From Camellia lanceoleosa (Eukaryota; Streptophyta; Magnoliopsida; Ericales; Theaceae), in the NCBI GenBank assembly GCA_025200525.1, contig CM045761.1, positions 201,243,701-201,307,700 of the forward strand: a DNA stretch of 64,000 nt, given 5' to 3'. The notes under the pieces are model-generated. The model was not told where the DNA came from, did no database searches, and saw only the letters and a list, made by a program, of their open reading frames with translations. Positions 1 through 13,970 of the stretch are shown in pieces. Each line of letters opens with the position of its first letter. Position 1 is the stretch's first letter. Made by a program: the position numbers and the translations under genes.

Positions 1-908
<908 letters not shown>

Positions 909-1306
909 TTTTTCATTGAGACAAAAGAACCGTTAACGCAATCGCTTGATAATTGGCTTGAATTTAATCTGTAAGAATTTTCAATTCTTAATGGCATGCT
1001 CGCATTTATGATATTTTCCTTCATAGGAAAAATAAGCCAACACAACCGTACCAGGAGTAATGTCATTGAAGCGACAATCAATTCCACAGCATTAGAGAGC
1101 AATAGTCAACGAAACTGTTCGCAAATGCCTTGTTCATCACTGTCACTCTAAACTTCACGATACATAACCAAACCAAAATTTTTAAAAAAAAAAAAAAAAA
1201 AAATTCGATAGCGAATTCACATTGCACATCGAAATTGGAACTTGAAATAAATTAGCAATTCACTCTTTTGAATACCTTCATACTCAGCGGGATGGGATTT
1301 GCACGT
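909..1306. other. Intergenic, no gene seen
   Basis: No convincing coding sequence. It contains a 20-base A run near 1183. It ends at the CACGT target site of the solo LTR that follows. The short minus-strand reading frame at 824-1102 has no recognisable motif. Confidence 0.5.
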
Positions 1307-3738
1307 TGTCACGACCCAAACCCGCCCCTATGGGTTTAGTATCAGAATCGCCAAGAATCCGAGATTACCAAGGCCTACTTGACAAGAATATGTGGGCATG
1401 GCAGAAGCCATTACAGTAATAAAACAATGTCCAATGAGCTGTGACAGTCTGTATGCAAAAAGATTTTTCATATATATAAACCTTCAGTACAGAACGGTTA
1501 TGCACAATATTTACAATCATCTCGTACAGGGACTTAATCCCTACTAAACAGAACAATACAGTCTATACAGTAATACAAAACGGTACAGAGACAAACGGGG
1601 AAATAAAAACACCCCTAAGCCTTAGCTTGGCAAGCTCGGAACCTCGCAGTGAGGCACAGTGGTTGGCTTGACAAAACTGGAGTTTATCCCGACGCCTCTA
1701 GCTTTGATCCAGTGCTTGTATACCAACATATATGTATGAGCAGTGAGCTAAAGCCCAGTGAATAACATAATGTGTAAAGAGGTTTAGAATGAATGTCCTT
1801 ACAGTAATGAAAACAGTTCATTAAATCAGTATTTCAGTCTTTCAGTCAATCAGTCATATGTGGTACATCCATTAGAATAATAGTACAGTAAGCAGTAGGT
1901 CTTAAAGACCGAACAGTAATGATGGCCATCAATCAGTAAACAATAGTGGTCCCACGAGGGAACCGACAGAGATCTCTGTAATAAAGAATAAAGAAATGAG
2001 GTGCTAAGGATGCCACAAGAAAGTTCGAGAATATGGGACATACATTCATTCAAGAACAATATCGATTACATGTGATTCAGATTCAAGATTCAAGATAATC
2101 ATTTTGAACATATCTTTACACAATTGGTACTCATAGAGTTACGAGCTGATGAACTAGAGCGCCTCTAATGCCAACCCTATACAGTTAACAGATTGAACAC
2201 ACACTAAGTTTCACAATTGGGAAAGATAATAACTAAATCCCTAAATTTGCCTCAGTGTGTTCTACATCCATATCCTCCTTAAGATGCCTTAAACTAGGCC
2301 TAAGAATGCCTAGGATAGGATGAGGATGCAAAGATGCACTTAGAAAACATTTTACAAAATTTGCTGAAAACAAGGGTCTCGCTCGAGCGAGGATTCCTTC
2401 GCTCGAGCGGACATGTAGACAAAGGATCTCCGCTCGAGCGTGAATTCCGTCGTTCAAGTGGACTGTGTGCTACAGTAAAAATGCTGGATGCTCAAATTTT
2501 ATGCTCGATACTCGCTCGAGCGTGAGACACAGCTCTTCGCTCGAGCGTAGGTCCCTTCGCTCGAGTGTACGCCTGCGCGCACCAAGATTGTGAGAGCTTG
2601 AAATTTACGCTCGAGCCACCATTCCGTCGCTCGAGCGTAGCTCAGAGTAAACGATGGTTGCTCGAGCGTAGAATCCTTCGCTCGAGCGAAGAAGCCAAAT
2701 CTGGAATTTCCAGATTTGCCTCCCAAACTAAAACCAAGCATTCTACAGCTCTAAACTCGACCTCTTGGGCCCAAATTCTGGAAAATACATCTAAACTCAA
2801 TATACAACAAGTTTCAAAGCTCAATTTGTGAATTTAAAGCCCAAGGGTGAGTTAATTAAATCCAAATTTCAAACCAATTTTATGAACATGTTATAACATG
2901 ACATGCATGAACTTTAAACAATTTCTAAGCTTCAATGCTAGCTCAAATGAGCTCAAATCTTTGAAAAACAAGATGAAATCATGGTCCCAAACCTCAACAT
3001 GAACATGCATGCAACATTTGCCATGAAATCAACCCAAAACTCTTCAATATAGACATGCATGCAACAATTAAGCTTTATATCAACACTTATTGAACTAATT
3101 CATGCCTTAACTCTACAATTTAACTTGAATCATGCAAGATTAACCTCAAACACAAAATGAAGGAGATCAATGGTCTACCTTAAGTCTTGAATTCAAGTGT
3201 AGAAGTCCAAAAATGCAAGAATCCCTTCAATTCTCTCAACCTCCAAGCCAAATCTCAAGAACTCAAGCTCTCTCTCCTATCTCTCTCTCTAATTCGGCTA
3301 TGAACAAGAAATGAGCTGAGCAAAATGTTGCCTAAGTGTATAAAGGCTCAAATATTTCAATAAACAAAAGCCCACTCACAATGGCAATTTGGTAGATAAG
3401 ACAACTTATGTGTTTTACATTATTTAATCTAGTTTAATCATACAAAATCAATTTTCAGATAAATACACCCTTAAATCACATAAATTCTACTGATCATGAA
3501 ACACTAATCGATTTCTGGTTCAGCCGCCGATAAGGCCTTCAATTAACAGTTTAAACATAACAACATAAACAGATAATCAAATAGTCAAACAGATAGAATA
3601 CAAATTAACATATATGCTCACCAATTTGATTTTCAACGATCGATTCGAGATTCCGATTACTTCAGTTATCAATCATAATCAGTCTCGGTTTGGCGATAAT
3701 CAACAGTTTATCGCTAAATAGTGGTGAGGGTTGTTACA
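1307..3738 (-). mobile_element. Solo LTR, family A (2432 bp), reversed
   Basis: The element begins TGTCACGACCC and ends GGGTTGTTACA, so on the minus strand it runs TGTAACAACCC to GGGTCGTGACA with TG/CA ends. It is flanked by CACGT (1302-1306) and CACAT (3739-3743), a 5-base target duplication with one change. The whole unit is matched in reverse complement by 13456-15870, including the CGCTCGAGCG palindrome cluster. No gag or pol and no second LTR adjoin it, so it is a solo LTR left by recombination. TG/CA ends, a 5-base duplication and long size fit a Ty3/gypsy LTR; the superfamily is inferred because no internal region is present. Confidence 0.85.
2372..2690. repeat. Cluster of CGCTCGAGCG palindromes in the LTR
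   Basis: Within about 320 bases there are roughly nine exact or one-off copies of the 10-base perfect palindrome CGCTCGAGCG, irregularly spaced a few tens of bases apart. The equivalent part of the second family-A copy (14549-14792) carries them too. Such a repeated dyad could be a protein-binding site; no function is shown by the sequence. Confidence 0.7.
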
Positions 3739-4352
3739 CACATACTGTTACCCTCTTGATGACGAAGAGAATCAGAAAAAGAATAAGCATATGCAGAGGA
3801 GCGACGTAAAGATGGTTGTCGAAGATGACTTTGGTTCAATTTAAGAACTTGACTAAAATTCAAAAGTGAACTCTTAACTTATTTTGAATCACATTATCTC
3901 TCTATTTTTTTTAATATATTTAAAAAAACCATTAATTTTTAATCAACTTTTCAAAATAAACCATTCTTTCAGTAGGAGAAGAAGCCAAAGTTGGCAGCAA
4001 AACTAATGATCAAACTAAAATAATTAATTCCCCAAAATAACCTAAGAGAGTACAAAGTGACAAATTAAAACACCATTGGGTCGTGACTCATTTTTTTTAT
4101 ATTTGTATTTATCATTAAAATGTATTTAGTACACACGATTTTTAGTGTGTACATAGCATAACTTCAGAGAGAATGAACATGTGTCACACCGATGTTTATC
4201 GTCATGTTTTATGTTAAATTTATTTACTTTAATTTTGATAATAAAAAAAAAAAGTTGAGGTCTTGTTTGGCTATCCCTCAAAAGCAGTTTTTGACTTAAA
4301 AAAAATAATATATATCATATATATATAAATAAAATTCACTTAATTTTCTCAT
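3739..4352. other. Intergenic between solo LTR and Tat element
   Basis: AT-rich DNA with no convincing gene. Removing the solo LTR joins 1306 to 3744 without obvious coding continuity. It ends in CTCAT (4348-4352), the base group immediately before the 5' LTR of the large retroelement. Confidence 0.5.
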
Positions 4353-5909
4353 TGTAGGGGGTCGAAAATTAATCCCCAAACTAAGTATGGACCTAAGCAC
4401 TGAGATCGCCCCAAAAAGGCGACCAGGGATAAAAAAAGGAGCATAGGCTAAAGCCCAAGGGAAGTGGGCCAACAAGTAGGCCGATGCAAGTCCGACCGAC
4501 CAGGGCTCCAAATGGACTCCACGAAAAAAAATGCCCAACTCAAGTTGCAAAGGCAATACCTGCAGCGTTAAAGTTGCAGAGGGAACATGTGCAGCGGCAA
4601 AGTTGCTAAAGCACTTTGCCTCAGCGCCGCCATTCCTAATATCTTCGATTCCACCACCATCTGAAGTTGCTGAGAGAAAGGGAAAGCCGACACAACTAAG
4701 TTGCAAAGGTAACACTTGCGACGGCCAAGTTGCAGAGGCACTTTGTCTTAGCGTCGCCATTCCAAGTAATGTCAATGCCACGACCACCTGGAGTTGCTAA
4801 GGAAAGAGAAAACCGAAGCAACTAAGTTGCAGAGGCAGTACTTGCAGCACCCAAGTTGCAGAGGCATTTTGTCGGCGCCGCCATCTCTAATATCTTTAGT
4901 CCTAACGTCTGAACTTGCCGCAGGAAATGACTACCGCAGCAACTAAGTTGTAGAGAGAATATCCTGCCAAGGTAATAGCAGCCTTTGAGAGAGACCTCCC
5001 TCTACAAGTCGAGGCTAATGCTTGACGCTGATAGCAAGCCCCAAAGTTCATATAACTTGGCGTCGATAGCAGGCCCCAAGACTTATTGGTTAGAGCTGAT
5101 AGCAAGCCCAGAGGCACCAGTTTACAGCGACAATCTCGCGAAGACGGGAGCAGGGTAGCCCGAGCATAAGGGACTCCCTTTCCCGTTACCCAACTCATGG
5201 ACCTGCCTTAGTCGCACAGGCAGGACTAAGGAAGCCCCCTTGGGCTTAGTACTAAGGCACAACATGGCTAATAGCAGGCTTAGCTGTGGCCTTCGCGTTG
5301 GGAATCTAGGGAGTTTGTGGTTAGGTGGGTAAGTGTGGAGGCTTCGCTGAAGTAGGCACGAATATAGTCGACAGCAGACTAATAGGGTTCTGAGAATGCA
5401 TGTACTGGCCGAATAGAACTAAGAAGGCAAGTGCAGCGGTAAGGTTCACCGCTGCAAGTGCACTTACTGAGGTTCAAGCTGAGAAGACAAGTGCAAAGGC
5501 AAACAGTCCCGCCGCAACTACACTTGCTGGGGCTCAAAAAGGTCGTTGCGGAGGCAAACAGGTAGTACACAGTACATGTAGAAGGACACGTGACACCTTT
5601 AGCCTGGTGGCTCAAGGTAAAATATTTCATGTGATCCTCTAGAACACATGTCTTCTCTCTATTTGGCCACTTGGTGTCCTTTTGGTGCCAAGGAAAAGCC
5701 TATAAATAGGACCCATTTCCCAAGGTTCAAGAGGAGAATTTTGGGGATTTGGGGGAGATGCTGCCCAATTTGGTATTGCCATTGTCTTCTTCTTGAGCTA
5801 TTTTGCTTCACCCTCACCCAGCTACACACTCTCAAATTTCCAGATAGTTGTTGTTACTCATTCTCCAGCCACTCCCGCCATTATTGGACCATTAGCATAG
5901 TTTTGCCTC
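4353..5909 (+). repeat. 5' LTR of the Tat element
   Basis: Starts TGTAGGGGGTCG and matches 20223-21849 along its length with small indels. It carries many copies of a short motif around AAGTTGCAGAGGCAA. A CCTATAAATAGGACCC block at about 5698 is a good TATA box for the element. Similarity to the other LTR ends at GTTTTGCCTC (about 5909). The true LTR end may lie up to 35 bases further, just before the binding-site-like CTGGCGACTCCGCTAGGG. Confidence 0.8.
5698..5708 (+). promoter_or_regulatory. TATA box in the 5' LTR
   Basis: CCTATAAATAGG sits about 210 bases before the LTR end and is repeated as CCTATAAATAGT in the 3' LTR at about 21639. Position and sequence fit the U3 promoter of an LTR element. 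Confidence 0.55.
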
Positions 5910-5948
5910 TCTAATTACCTCTCTAACCTTAAACCCCTTTATATTTCT

Positions 5949-5967
5949 GGCGACTCCGCTAGGGAGG
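5949..5967 (+). other. Candidate primer-binding site
   Basis: CTGGCGACTCCGCTAGGGA lies just downstream of the 5' LTR and upstream of gag. TGGCGACTC... sequences are familiar as tRNA primer sites of Tat/Ogre-type elements. The exact tRNA was not verified. Confidence 0.5.
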
Positions 5968-6020
5968 CCGCTTTGTTGATAGTTCATACTCGCAGTGGCT
6001 TACACACTTCACTAGAAAAG

Positions 6021-7466
6021 ATGGCAGAAGATGAAGTTCAGCAAACCCCACAGCAGCACGGCTCTTCCAATGGCAGAGTAGCACATGCGGAGGACCATGA
6101 CCACAATGTTGTGATTGAGGCAGTTCAGTCACTCCAGGATACGCAGAGGGAGATCCTAGTAGCTTTGCAAACTCTCATTGAGTCGATTATGGCCATGGCT
6201 TCTCAACCAGCTCTAGTGCAAGCACCATCGCTTGTAGCAATCCCAAACCCAATGTCTAACCTGTTCCTTAAGGTTCGCTCGATCCAGTGCCTGGTGGTAC
6301 CTCGTGAATGGTACACGGCGATTGAGATACCAGAGTAGAATGGACCATTCCAGCCCACTCACTTTGTTACTCTAGCTGATATACAAGCTATGCTCGAGCA
6401 AGAGCGCAGCAAGAAATAACTGTCATCTCTCTCAAACCCAGATGTGAAGCCCTCATACTCTCAGGAGAGATTGACCATGCCATATCCAACTGGCTATAAA
6501 GTGCCTAAGTTTATTAAGTTTGATAGAAAACAAGGCAATGCCAGAGAACATGTTGTGAGGTTCATTGAAACTTTTGGTGTCGATGGCAGTGACCACTCTC
6601 TGCGCCTTCAGAAGTTCTCCAAATCACTTACTGAAAAGGCTTACAGTTGGTATGTGAACTTGTCTCTCAACTCGATCAAGAGTTGGGAGGAGATGGTGAA
6701 CAAGTTCCACACGAAGTTCTTCCAAGTCCAAAAGAAAGTTACGACCCTCACAATTGGGCGAGACGTCCAAAAAGAAGGCAAAGATATACTGGACTATGTT
6801 AAGTGGTTCCAAGACAAGGCTATTGACTGTCATAAGCCAGTAGATGAGGCTCACTTAGTCAACATATATGTGGAGGGTGCCATACGTGACTACAAAATTT
6901 TCTTGGTAAACCATAACTTGCCTATCTTTTCAGCCTTGATGGAGGCAGTTAGCAACCTCAGTATCACTGGTCCTTTACATATATCTCGTGATAACCACCA
7001 CTACTTCCGCAGTAGCAGAGTTGTTGCGGTAACCTCTACAGGAGGAAGCCACTCGCAAGCAGAGGCCTCATTCTCTCGAAAGAGGAAGAGTTATGAGGAT
7101 AAGAATCCATATCCTTGCAGTCTTGAGAATGTTAAGGCCTTGGTTAAAGAATGGGTTGCTGATGGCGAACTTACTTTGCCTTCGGTTGATGTTACTCCAA
7201 CCAAGAAGGACAAAGAAAACCCAGATTATTGTGTCTATCACAGAACCACCAGACACCCCACTAGGGACTGTTGGACGTTGAAAAGTATTTTCAAGAAGAA
7301 AGTTGACACAAATGAGCTGAAGTTCAAAGATGTCGGTAAAAGTGATGTAAGGAAGGATCCCTATCCTAATCACAAGGAGAAAGGGAAAAATGTACACATG
7401 ATTGGCTATCTTGGGTCTGTGCGTGATCAAGTGCACATGGCGTCTTATTATGATGAGTTAGAATAA
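6021..7466 (+). pseudogene. Retrotransposon gag, two internal stops
   Basis: Gag-like capsid protein. The likely start is the ATG at 6021 (MAEDEVQQ). The same frame continues through stops TAG 6336 and TAA 6414-6416 into a long stretch 6444-7466 with the retrotransposon gag domain: KFIKFDRKQGNAREHVVRF, then SLTEKAYSWYVNL and the W..M...F core of the PF03732 type, and a C-terminal part with a C-X-H-type segment (YCVYHRTTRHPTRDCW, a zinc-knuckle-like group). The frame stays open in phase beyond the TAA at 7464 with one more stop (about 7575) towards the protease, so gag and protease were probably one polyprotein. Confidence 0.85.
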
Positions 7467-7668
7467 ATCACCAGCGGCCAGCTCACTGAAACAGTGCCTG
7501 CAGAGACAAAACTCGCAGAGGATACTCATGCTCAAGCCTTGCAAAACTCTATTAAGTTTCGCACCTTTTTTGACTAGCTAGGGCTGAGCCAAGCCGCCAG
7601 GATAGAAGTAATAAAGGCCCTCATCAACATCTTTGAAGTGCACCATATTGAAGTTGCTGAGGCTAAGG

Positions 7669-9202
7669 TGTCACGACCCAACCCCAGGGGCTTAGAGTTG
7701 GAATCGCAACTTACTAACTTATTCTATTCATAGCAAATTAAATTGCGCAAGCGGAAACAGAAATAATTAAATAGGAAATTACTCCATTTTACTATTTTAA
7801 TTAGAGAAAATACATTTATAGTGCTTTTATTATTTTATTATTCAGTGACCGGCTCCGAGTAGAACAAAAGGGAGCAAAAATATAAATAAAAAAAAATGAA
7901 GAACGATAAAAAAAAGTGGTTCAACATCAATCCACATGCGGGTTCCATTTCGTGAGGTTATGGGTTTCCCCTACATCTCGTCACCTGAAAAGGTAATAGC
8001 TATAAGCACACAACAGAGTAAGAAATATTATGCCAAGAGTATAGGGAATACAAAATAACCATCGATAGTTAGTTAAACCAAAACATTTACATAACTCAAT
8101 TTGGTAAATAAATCATTTAAGTGGTAGAAACTGAAATATAGAAATTATGTAAATGACTAACCATAACCACGGTACAGAACAGAACAGAGGTCACAGAAGT
8201 GACAATCAGAACAGAGGTCAATGGATCCATGACAAACAGAGGACCACAAAGTGGCTAAACAGAAGCCAATGGTTATTTAAGTCCCCCAAGGCGTGAGACT
8301 CCCGTGGTGGTACTTATAAAACATAATTGTTTGTTATAGTCAAATATTCTTTAAATTTTAAACAAACATATCCATGAATTTCATTTAAATAAATAGAGTT
8401 TAGAAATTAATCCACGTAACTGAAATATTTCTAAAACATAACTTGAATTAATATAACTTATAAAATATAACTTGTATAAAATAAATTATGGTAAGTCAAA
8501 ACATACGAAAAACATATAATGGTAACTCAAGGTATAATACAACTCACCTTAATATTGACCCTTAGCCTTACTCCACTATTACAACCTTCCTACTATAAGT
8601 TTAGTACTGACGTACCTCTCTCTGTTTTTTTTTTTTTTTTTTTTTCCTCCTTCATAGGTTTGATCAACTCTCCCTATTTATAGGGAGGAAAACCCAATAG
8701 ATGGCCAACACGTGGCCAACCGAATCAACCCGCAGATCTACTTCATAACTTCACCTGATTTGCTTATTATGAACATAGATTTATATTTATCTTATATTTA
8801 AGATAATTATATTTTGGCCCAACTTCCTAATATAATTATATAAACAAATTAATCTTTAATTAAATTATACTTTATTGTATACCCACAGAAAATTAATTAT
8901 TTATTTTACTAACACACCTACTATTATTATTATTATTTATTTATTTACTCTTACTTATGTATTTATTTATTTACTATCTTTAACTCTAATTTGGCCCAAC
9001 TAGTATTATAATTCCATATTTGTGTTAATTTGGCCCCAAATAATAATCCCTAATTAATCTCATATTTGATAACCTAATGCTGAATTAGATTTATATATTT
9101 ATTATTATTTATTTATTTAATAATCTATCATTACATACAACTATAATTATGTTTAACTATAATTATTTATGTGGTATTTAATTAAACGTTCAGGGTGTCA
9201 CA
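7669..9202 (-). mobile_element. Solo LTR, family B (1534 bp), reversed, inside gag-pol
   Basis: Begins TGTCACGACCC and ends CAGGGTGTCACA; the minus-strand reading runs TGTGACACCCTG to GGGTCGTGACA. Flanks are TAAGG (7664-7668) and TAAGA (9203-9207), a 5-base target duplication with one change. Removing it rejoins gag-protease codons: GCT GAG GCT AAG AAG TAT. A second copy lies at 39644-41154 in the other orientation; both share a characteristic block around CCCCCAAGGCGTGAGACTCC. Confidence 0.85.
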
Positions 9203-9908
9203 TAAGAAGTATGTGCCTTGGCGCATTCAGGAAGATTATTGGGCCATTACTTTTTCAGAAGCAGACAGAGCATACCCATTTTCTCATAACCGTCCTCTTT
9301 TTGTCATAACGTACATCAATGATGTAGAGTTCAAGTGTGCTTTCCTCGATGGTGGGGCGTCTATAAACATCATCATTACTGGCACCTTTGCAAAGGCTGG
9401 TATCCCAGATTCCAGGTTAATTCGCCAACCGATCATTGTAACGGGTTTTGGTGGTGAGAAAAAAGTTACTAAGGGCCATGTTCTCATGGACTTAGCAGTT
9501 GGCGAGATCCGTTCCGCAACTAAGTTCCATATGATTGAAGCAGACACAAATTACCATATGATACTTAGCAGAGCTTGGATGCACCGATATGGGGCTATCC
9601 TGTCCAGTTATCACCAATGCGTGAAAGCAAAATTGGGAAAGCGCATAGTGACCATAAATGCGTCTAAAAATCCATTTGGAGTGGAAGAGGCACACTATTC
9701 AGATGCAGTTTTCTTTACTAAGTTGTCCATAGATGAAACTCCAAGGACTGGTAAAATTGCAAGGGTAAAATTGTCGAAGTGGAAAGACATTCGAGATACA
9801 GAGGCTACTCCAGAAAATAGTGGACAGAAAAGGAGCAGCAAATCCATAAGTCCTTCGCCCATGATTATTAAGGTGCGTAAGGGCGACAAGACAGTTTATT
9901 ACCTATGA
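9203..9908 (+). pseudogene. Retropepsin-like aspartic protease domain
   Basis: Continues the gag frame after the inserted LTR. The catalytic-type motif is FLDGGASINI with Asp at 9348-9350, followed about 80 residues later by MILSRAWMHRYGAILSSYHQ, the usual end of the plant gypsy protease domain. The frame ends at TGA near 9906. Role: cleavage of the gag-pol polyprotein. The D-G-G-A-S form instead of D-S/T-G is normal for Tat elements as far as I recall. Confidence 0.8.
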
Positions 9909-10100
9909 CGGTCTTGGGGGCTAGATTTCATACCTTGGGAGCATGGCCCCGAGACAAATAAATGTGACGATGAGAAGTCCCAAGAAGGGTTAGTAGAGAC
10001 ACCTGAGGTCGCCCCTGAATGCATACAAGATAGGCCCAGACCCCAGCAGGAGGTACTTGCTGAGGTCAACCTAAGTGACTTGCCTGGGTAGAACAAGCCA

Positions 10101-11395
10101 GTGTTTATCAGTGATACAATGACTCCAACAGCTAAGGCAGAATTGATAACACTACTAAAGCAATACAGTGATGTCTTTGCTTTGACATGTGACGAGATAC
10201 CTGGTCTCGACCCATCCGTTATCACTCATCATCTAGACACTTTTTCTAATTCTAAACCAATCAAGCAGCATGCTCGGAAGTACCACCCTGATCTTGAAGC
10301 AAAGATTAAGGCAGAGGTAGAAAAGTTGTAGAGGGCCAAATTCATTGAGCTAATACAGTACCCAACTTGGCTGGCGAATATTGTGCCTGTGCAGAAGAAG
10401 AATGGTCAGATTAGGGTCTGCGTAGACTTTCGCGAACTGAATAAGGCTTGCCCCGAAAGATGAGTTTCCATTGCCCCATGTTGACACACTTGTTGACTCT
10501 ACTGCGGGCCATCAGATGTTCTCCTTCATGGATGGGTTCAGTGGTTAAAACTAGATCAAAATGGCACCAGAAGATACAGAAAAGACGGCTTTCAGAACGC
10601 CCTTGGGAAATTTTTTCTATACGGTGATCCCTTTCGGTTTGAAAAACGTGGGGCAACCTACCAACGGGCTATGACTGAAGTCAAAGTATATGTAGATGAT
10701 CTGGTGGTCAAGTCTACTAAGGCAAACCACCACCTTTGCGACTTGGAAAAGTTTTTCAATGTTGCCACAAATTCTACCTCAAGATAAACCCTCTCAAGTA
10801 TGCCTTTGGAGTTACCATCATCAAGTTCCTTGGCTTCCTTGTACACCAGCGGGGGATCAAAGTAGATGGGGATAAGATCAAGTCAATCATGGAGATACCA
10901 TCGCGACACTCTCAAAAAGCCTTGAAGAAATTCCTAGGCAAAGTGTCATTTCTTAGGAGGTTTATTCCAGCTCTTATTGAGATAACTTTTTGCTTTGGAA
11001 CATTGCTGAAAGGGAATCACAAGTTTGAATGGTTGCAAGAACACCAACAGACATTTGATATGGTAAAAAAAGCAATTACGTCCCTACTTACAATGATTGC
11101 CCCACAGCCTGAAAAGCCTCTACTACTGTACCTAACCTCTACTCCTCGGTCTATTAAAACCCTATTTGTCCAAAACATAGATGGCGTTGAGAAGCCAGTC
11201 TATTACATCAGTTACAAAGTCAATGGTGTTGAGTCGCGATATACCCCAATTGAGAGACATTGTTTAGCCTTTATCTTCACAATGTGGAAGTTGCGCCACT
11301 ACTTTTTGGCACACCCGATCCAGGTTGTGACTCGGAGTGATCCAGTTCGTTATTTGCTGAGCAAGCCCGCTCTGACTGGAAGAATGGCGAGATAG
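10101..11395 (+). pseudogene. Reverse transcriptase and RNase H
   Basis: RT starts with the long N-terminal segment (DVFALTCDEIPGLDPSVITH), continues through VPVQKKNGQIRVCVDFRELN, a one-base insertion near 10457, MFSFMDGFSG and FGLKNVG, then the catalytic YVDD at 10689-10700. Just before YVDD about a dozen residues that are normally present are missing. The thumb/connection (INPLKYAFGV, FLGFLVHQRGI) and RNase H (PVYYISYKVNGVESRYTPIE) follow in another frame from 10736. In-frame stops include 10329-10331 and 11393-11395. Not functional as it stands. Confidence 0.85.
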
Positions 11396-11398
11396 CTT

Positions 11399-12055
11399 TT
11401 GGCTCTAACAGAATATGATATCACGTGTGTTACTCCCAAGGCTATTAAAAGCCAAGCACTTGCAAACTTACTGGCCCAGTTCCCATCTGGTGAACATGAA
11501 CCTGCAGAGGTACCTTTACCAAATAAGGTCCATCTCTCAGCAGTTGCAATTGAGACTTATTGGGACTTAAAGTTTGATGGAGCTTCCGGAGCTGGGAAAG
11601 GTGGAGTTGGCACAACATTAACCAGTCAAGAAGGAGAGAAATTTCATCTATCATATAAGCTTGACTTTGAGTGTTCAAACAACGAGAAATTTGAATCTGG
11701 CGATATTGGGTCTAATAGCTGCCCAAAAGAAGGGCCTCCGCAAGTTGAAAGTTGGGATAACTCCAAGTTAGTTGTCAAGTAAACGATGGGTGATTTCGCC
11801 TTGAAGGAGCCTCTGTTGGCCCCATATCACACTGTAGTTCAAAGGTTGCTCACTCAGTTTGATGATGTCCAAATCCAGCATACCCCTCGAACACATAACC
11901 GTTTCCCCGATGCCTTGGCTACACTGGGGGCAAAGGTGGAAATACCAGATGATAGTATAGCCATCGTCATCGAGAAAAGAACAACACCAGCAGTACTAGC
12001 CGAAGAACATACAGAGCAAGATGCTGAGGGGTGGAAAACAAATATAATCCAGTAG
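11399..12055 (+). pseudogene. Second (archaeal-type) RNase H domain
   Basis: After the first RNase H comes a tether (ALTEYDITCVTPKAIKSQAL, typical of Tat elements), then LKFDGASGAGKGGVGTTL, the first-strand D-G-A-S motif of a second RNase H. SNNEKFESGDIG keeps part of the N-N-E-A/F-E helix, with a frame break after it. A second RNase H downstream of RT-RH is diagnostic for the Tat lineage. The frame is broken between 11782 and 11786. Confidence 0.75.
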
Positions 12056-12359
12056 CTGAAAACAGGCTAGGGAATGATCAGACCAGCAGAACTTGCATCA
12101 TTTCTCCTTCTCAAAGGAGAGTTATATTTTCGCGGTGCCAATAACTTATTGGCAAGATGCATCGGTAAACAAAAAGTAACTTATAGACTCAAGTAGATCC
12201 ATGCTAAGTCCTGTGGAGATGGAGATATCAGTCAATACCGACGAATACAGAGGCAAGGGTATTATTGGCTAGAGATAGAAAAGAAAAGTACTGAGTTGCA
12301 GAAGAAATGTGCAAAGTGTTAGTCTCATCCTAAGGAAGAGAAAGCCCATTTCTTAAGCA

Positions 12360-13445
12360 GTGAAGAATGGAGGCAGCCATATATCGACTACCTTGGGAAT
12401 GGCACACTGCTTGAGAACAAACCCGATGCAATTAGAGTTAAGAGGCGAGCCCTCCGCTTCTTCCTTGACCAAGGCAAGCTGTACCGAAGAAGCTTCGAAG
12501 GGGAACCTTTGGTGTGTTTATCAAAAGATGAGGCACATGAGGTGCTGAGGGAAGCCCACAAGACAGAGCAACGATTATACGAACACCTCATTCACCTTGG
12601 CTACTATTGGCCGACAATGGAAGAAGATGCTAAAAACTTTGTAAGGAGATACCAATCCTGCTAGAAGTTTGGGAACTTAATACATGCACTGGCAGTTGAA
12701 CTGCACAACATCAAGACTCTTTATCCGTTTCATACTTGGGTATTTGACCTGGTAGGTCCTATAGCGCAGCAATCCAAAGACTACATATGGATACTTGCAG
12801 CAACTGAAGTTATCACCAAGTGGGTAAAAACTATACCAATGAGGAAGGCAGATGGGACAAGAGTAGCCAACTTCATTAGAGAAAACATAATCTATAGGTT
12901 TGGCATACCCAAAGTAATGTTGTCTGACAATGGAACTCCTTTTGTAAATCGCCACGTTGGAAGACTGCTGGATGCCTACCAAATCAAGCACCACAAGTCT
13001 AGTCCATACTACCCCAAGGAGCGAACAAGCCGAGGCGACCAACAAAACCCTCGAATCTTGAGTAAAATGATGGATGAAGCGAGATGGCACATGGTGCGAA
13101 CAACTCTGTGGCGCTGGGCATATAGAACGTCAAAGAGAAAGCCAACTCAGGCAACCCCATTTTCCCTAGTATATGGGTCAGACGCTGTGTTACTAATTGA
13201 GTTGGCAGTACCCTCAGCAAGAATGGCTATGTCAGCATACTTAGTTCTAGACAGCAGGAAGAATGACATAGAAATAGTTAAAGAATGAAGAGATCGGGCC
13301 TCGCGGGCAATGGAAAAGTATCATCAATCCATAACCCGTGCCTACAATCAATGTATTCAACACAAAAAGTTCAAGGAAGGGGACTTAGTACGAAAAACAG
13401 TGGACGCAATCATGTGGGGGTAGCCAATTCCCAAATTCTCACCTA
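12360..13445 (+). pseudogene. Integrase, interrupted by a solo LTR
   Basis: N-terminal zinc-binding part near 12580 (HLGYYWPTMEEDAKNFVRR), then the catalytic core: WVFDLVGPIAQQ (first Asp), LSDNGTPFVNR (second Asp, about 12927) and a frame-shifted SSPYYPKE...QAEATNK carrying the Glu near 13030. The chromodomain-like end is absent; the C-terminal PRWEG is cut at 13455 by the family-A LTR and continues at 15871 as GPYKVAEA. Several stops and at least one frameshift show it is dead. Confidence 0.8.
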
Positions 13446-13455
13446 GATGGGAAGG

Positions 13456-13933
13456 TGTAACAACCCTCATACTGTTTACCGAAAAATTACTGAATTAACT
13501 ACTGATTACTACTAAACAGAGACTGATTCTGATTGATAATAGAATTACTAGAATCTTGAATCGATCGACCGAGATCTGGACTGATTATTCGTATCTGTTT
13601 AAATGCATTTTCTATCTGTTGACTGTGTGATTATCTGTTCATGTTTATATGTTTAGACTGTAAATTGAAGGCCTTATCGGCGGCCGAACCAGAAATTGAT
13701 TAGTGATTTGTGATCGCCATCATTTATGTGATTTTATGGTATATTTAATTGGAAGTTGATTTAGTATGATTAAACTGGATTAAATTAGATAAAATGGTGT
13801 CAAATTACATGAAATGGACATATTTACATTTAGACTACTTAGTGGCCCACTATCTCCACTTTTTGAGCCTTATACATCACTTGAGCCTTATACAAAACAT
13901 TTCATCAGCTCATTTGTGGTCTCACCACCGAAC

Positions 13934-13970
<37 letters not shown>

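Noticed and set aside
2233..2831. Open frames rich in Arg-Ser-Ser-Gly around 2233-2831 and 14419-14859
   Set aside because: They come from the CGCTCGAGCG repeats read in several frames within the LTR, not from a protein gene.
4296..4787. 163-residue minus-strand frame
   Set aside because: It overlaps the 5' LTR of the Tat element and is mirrored in the 3' LTR (20096-20611), so it is an antisense shadow of repeat sequence.
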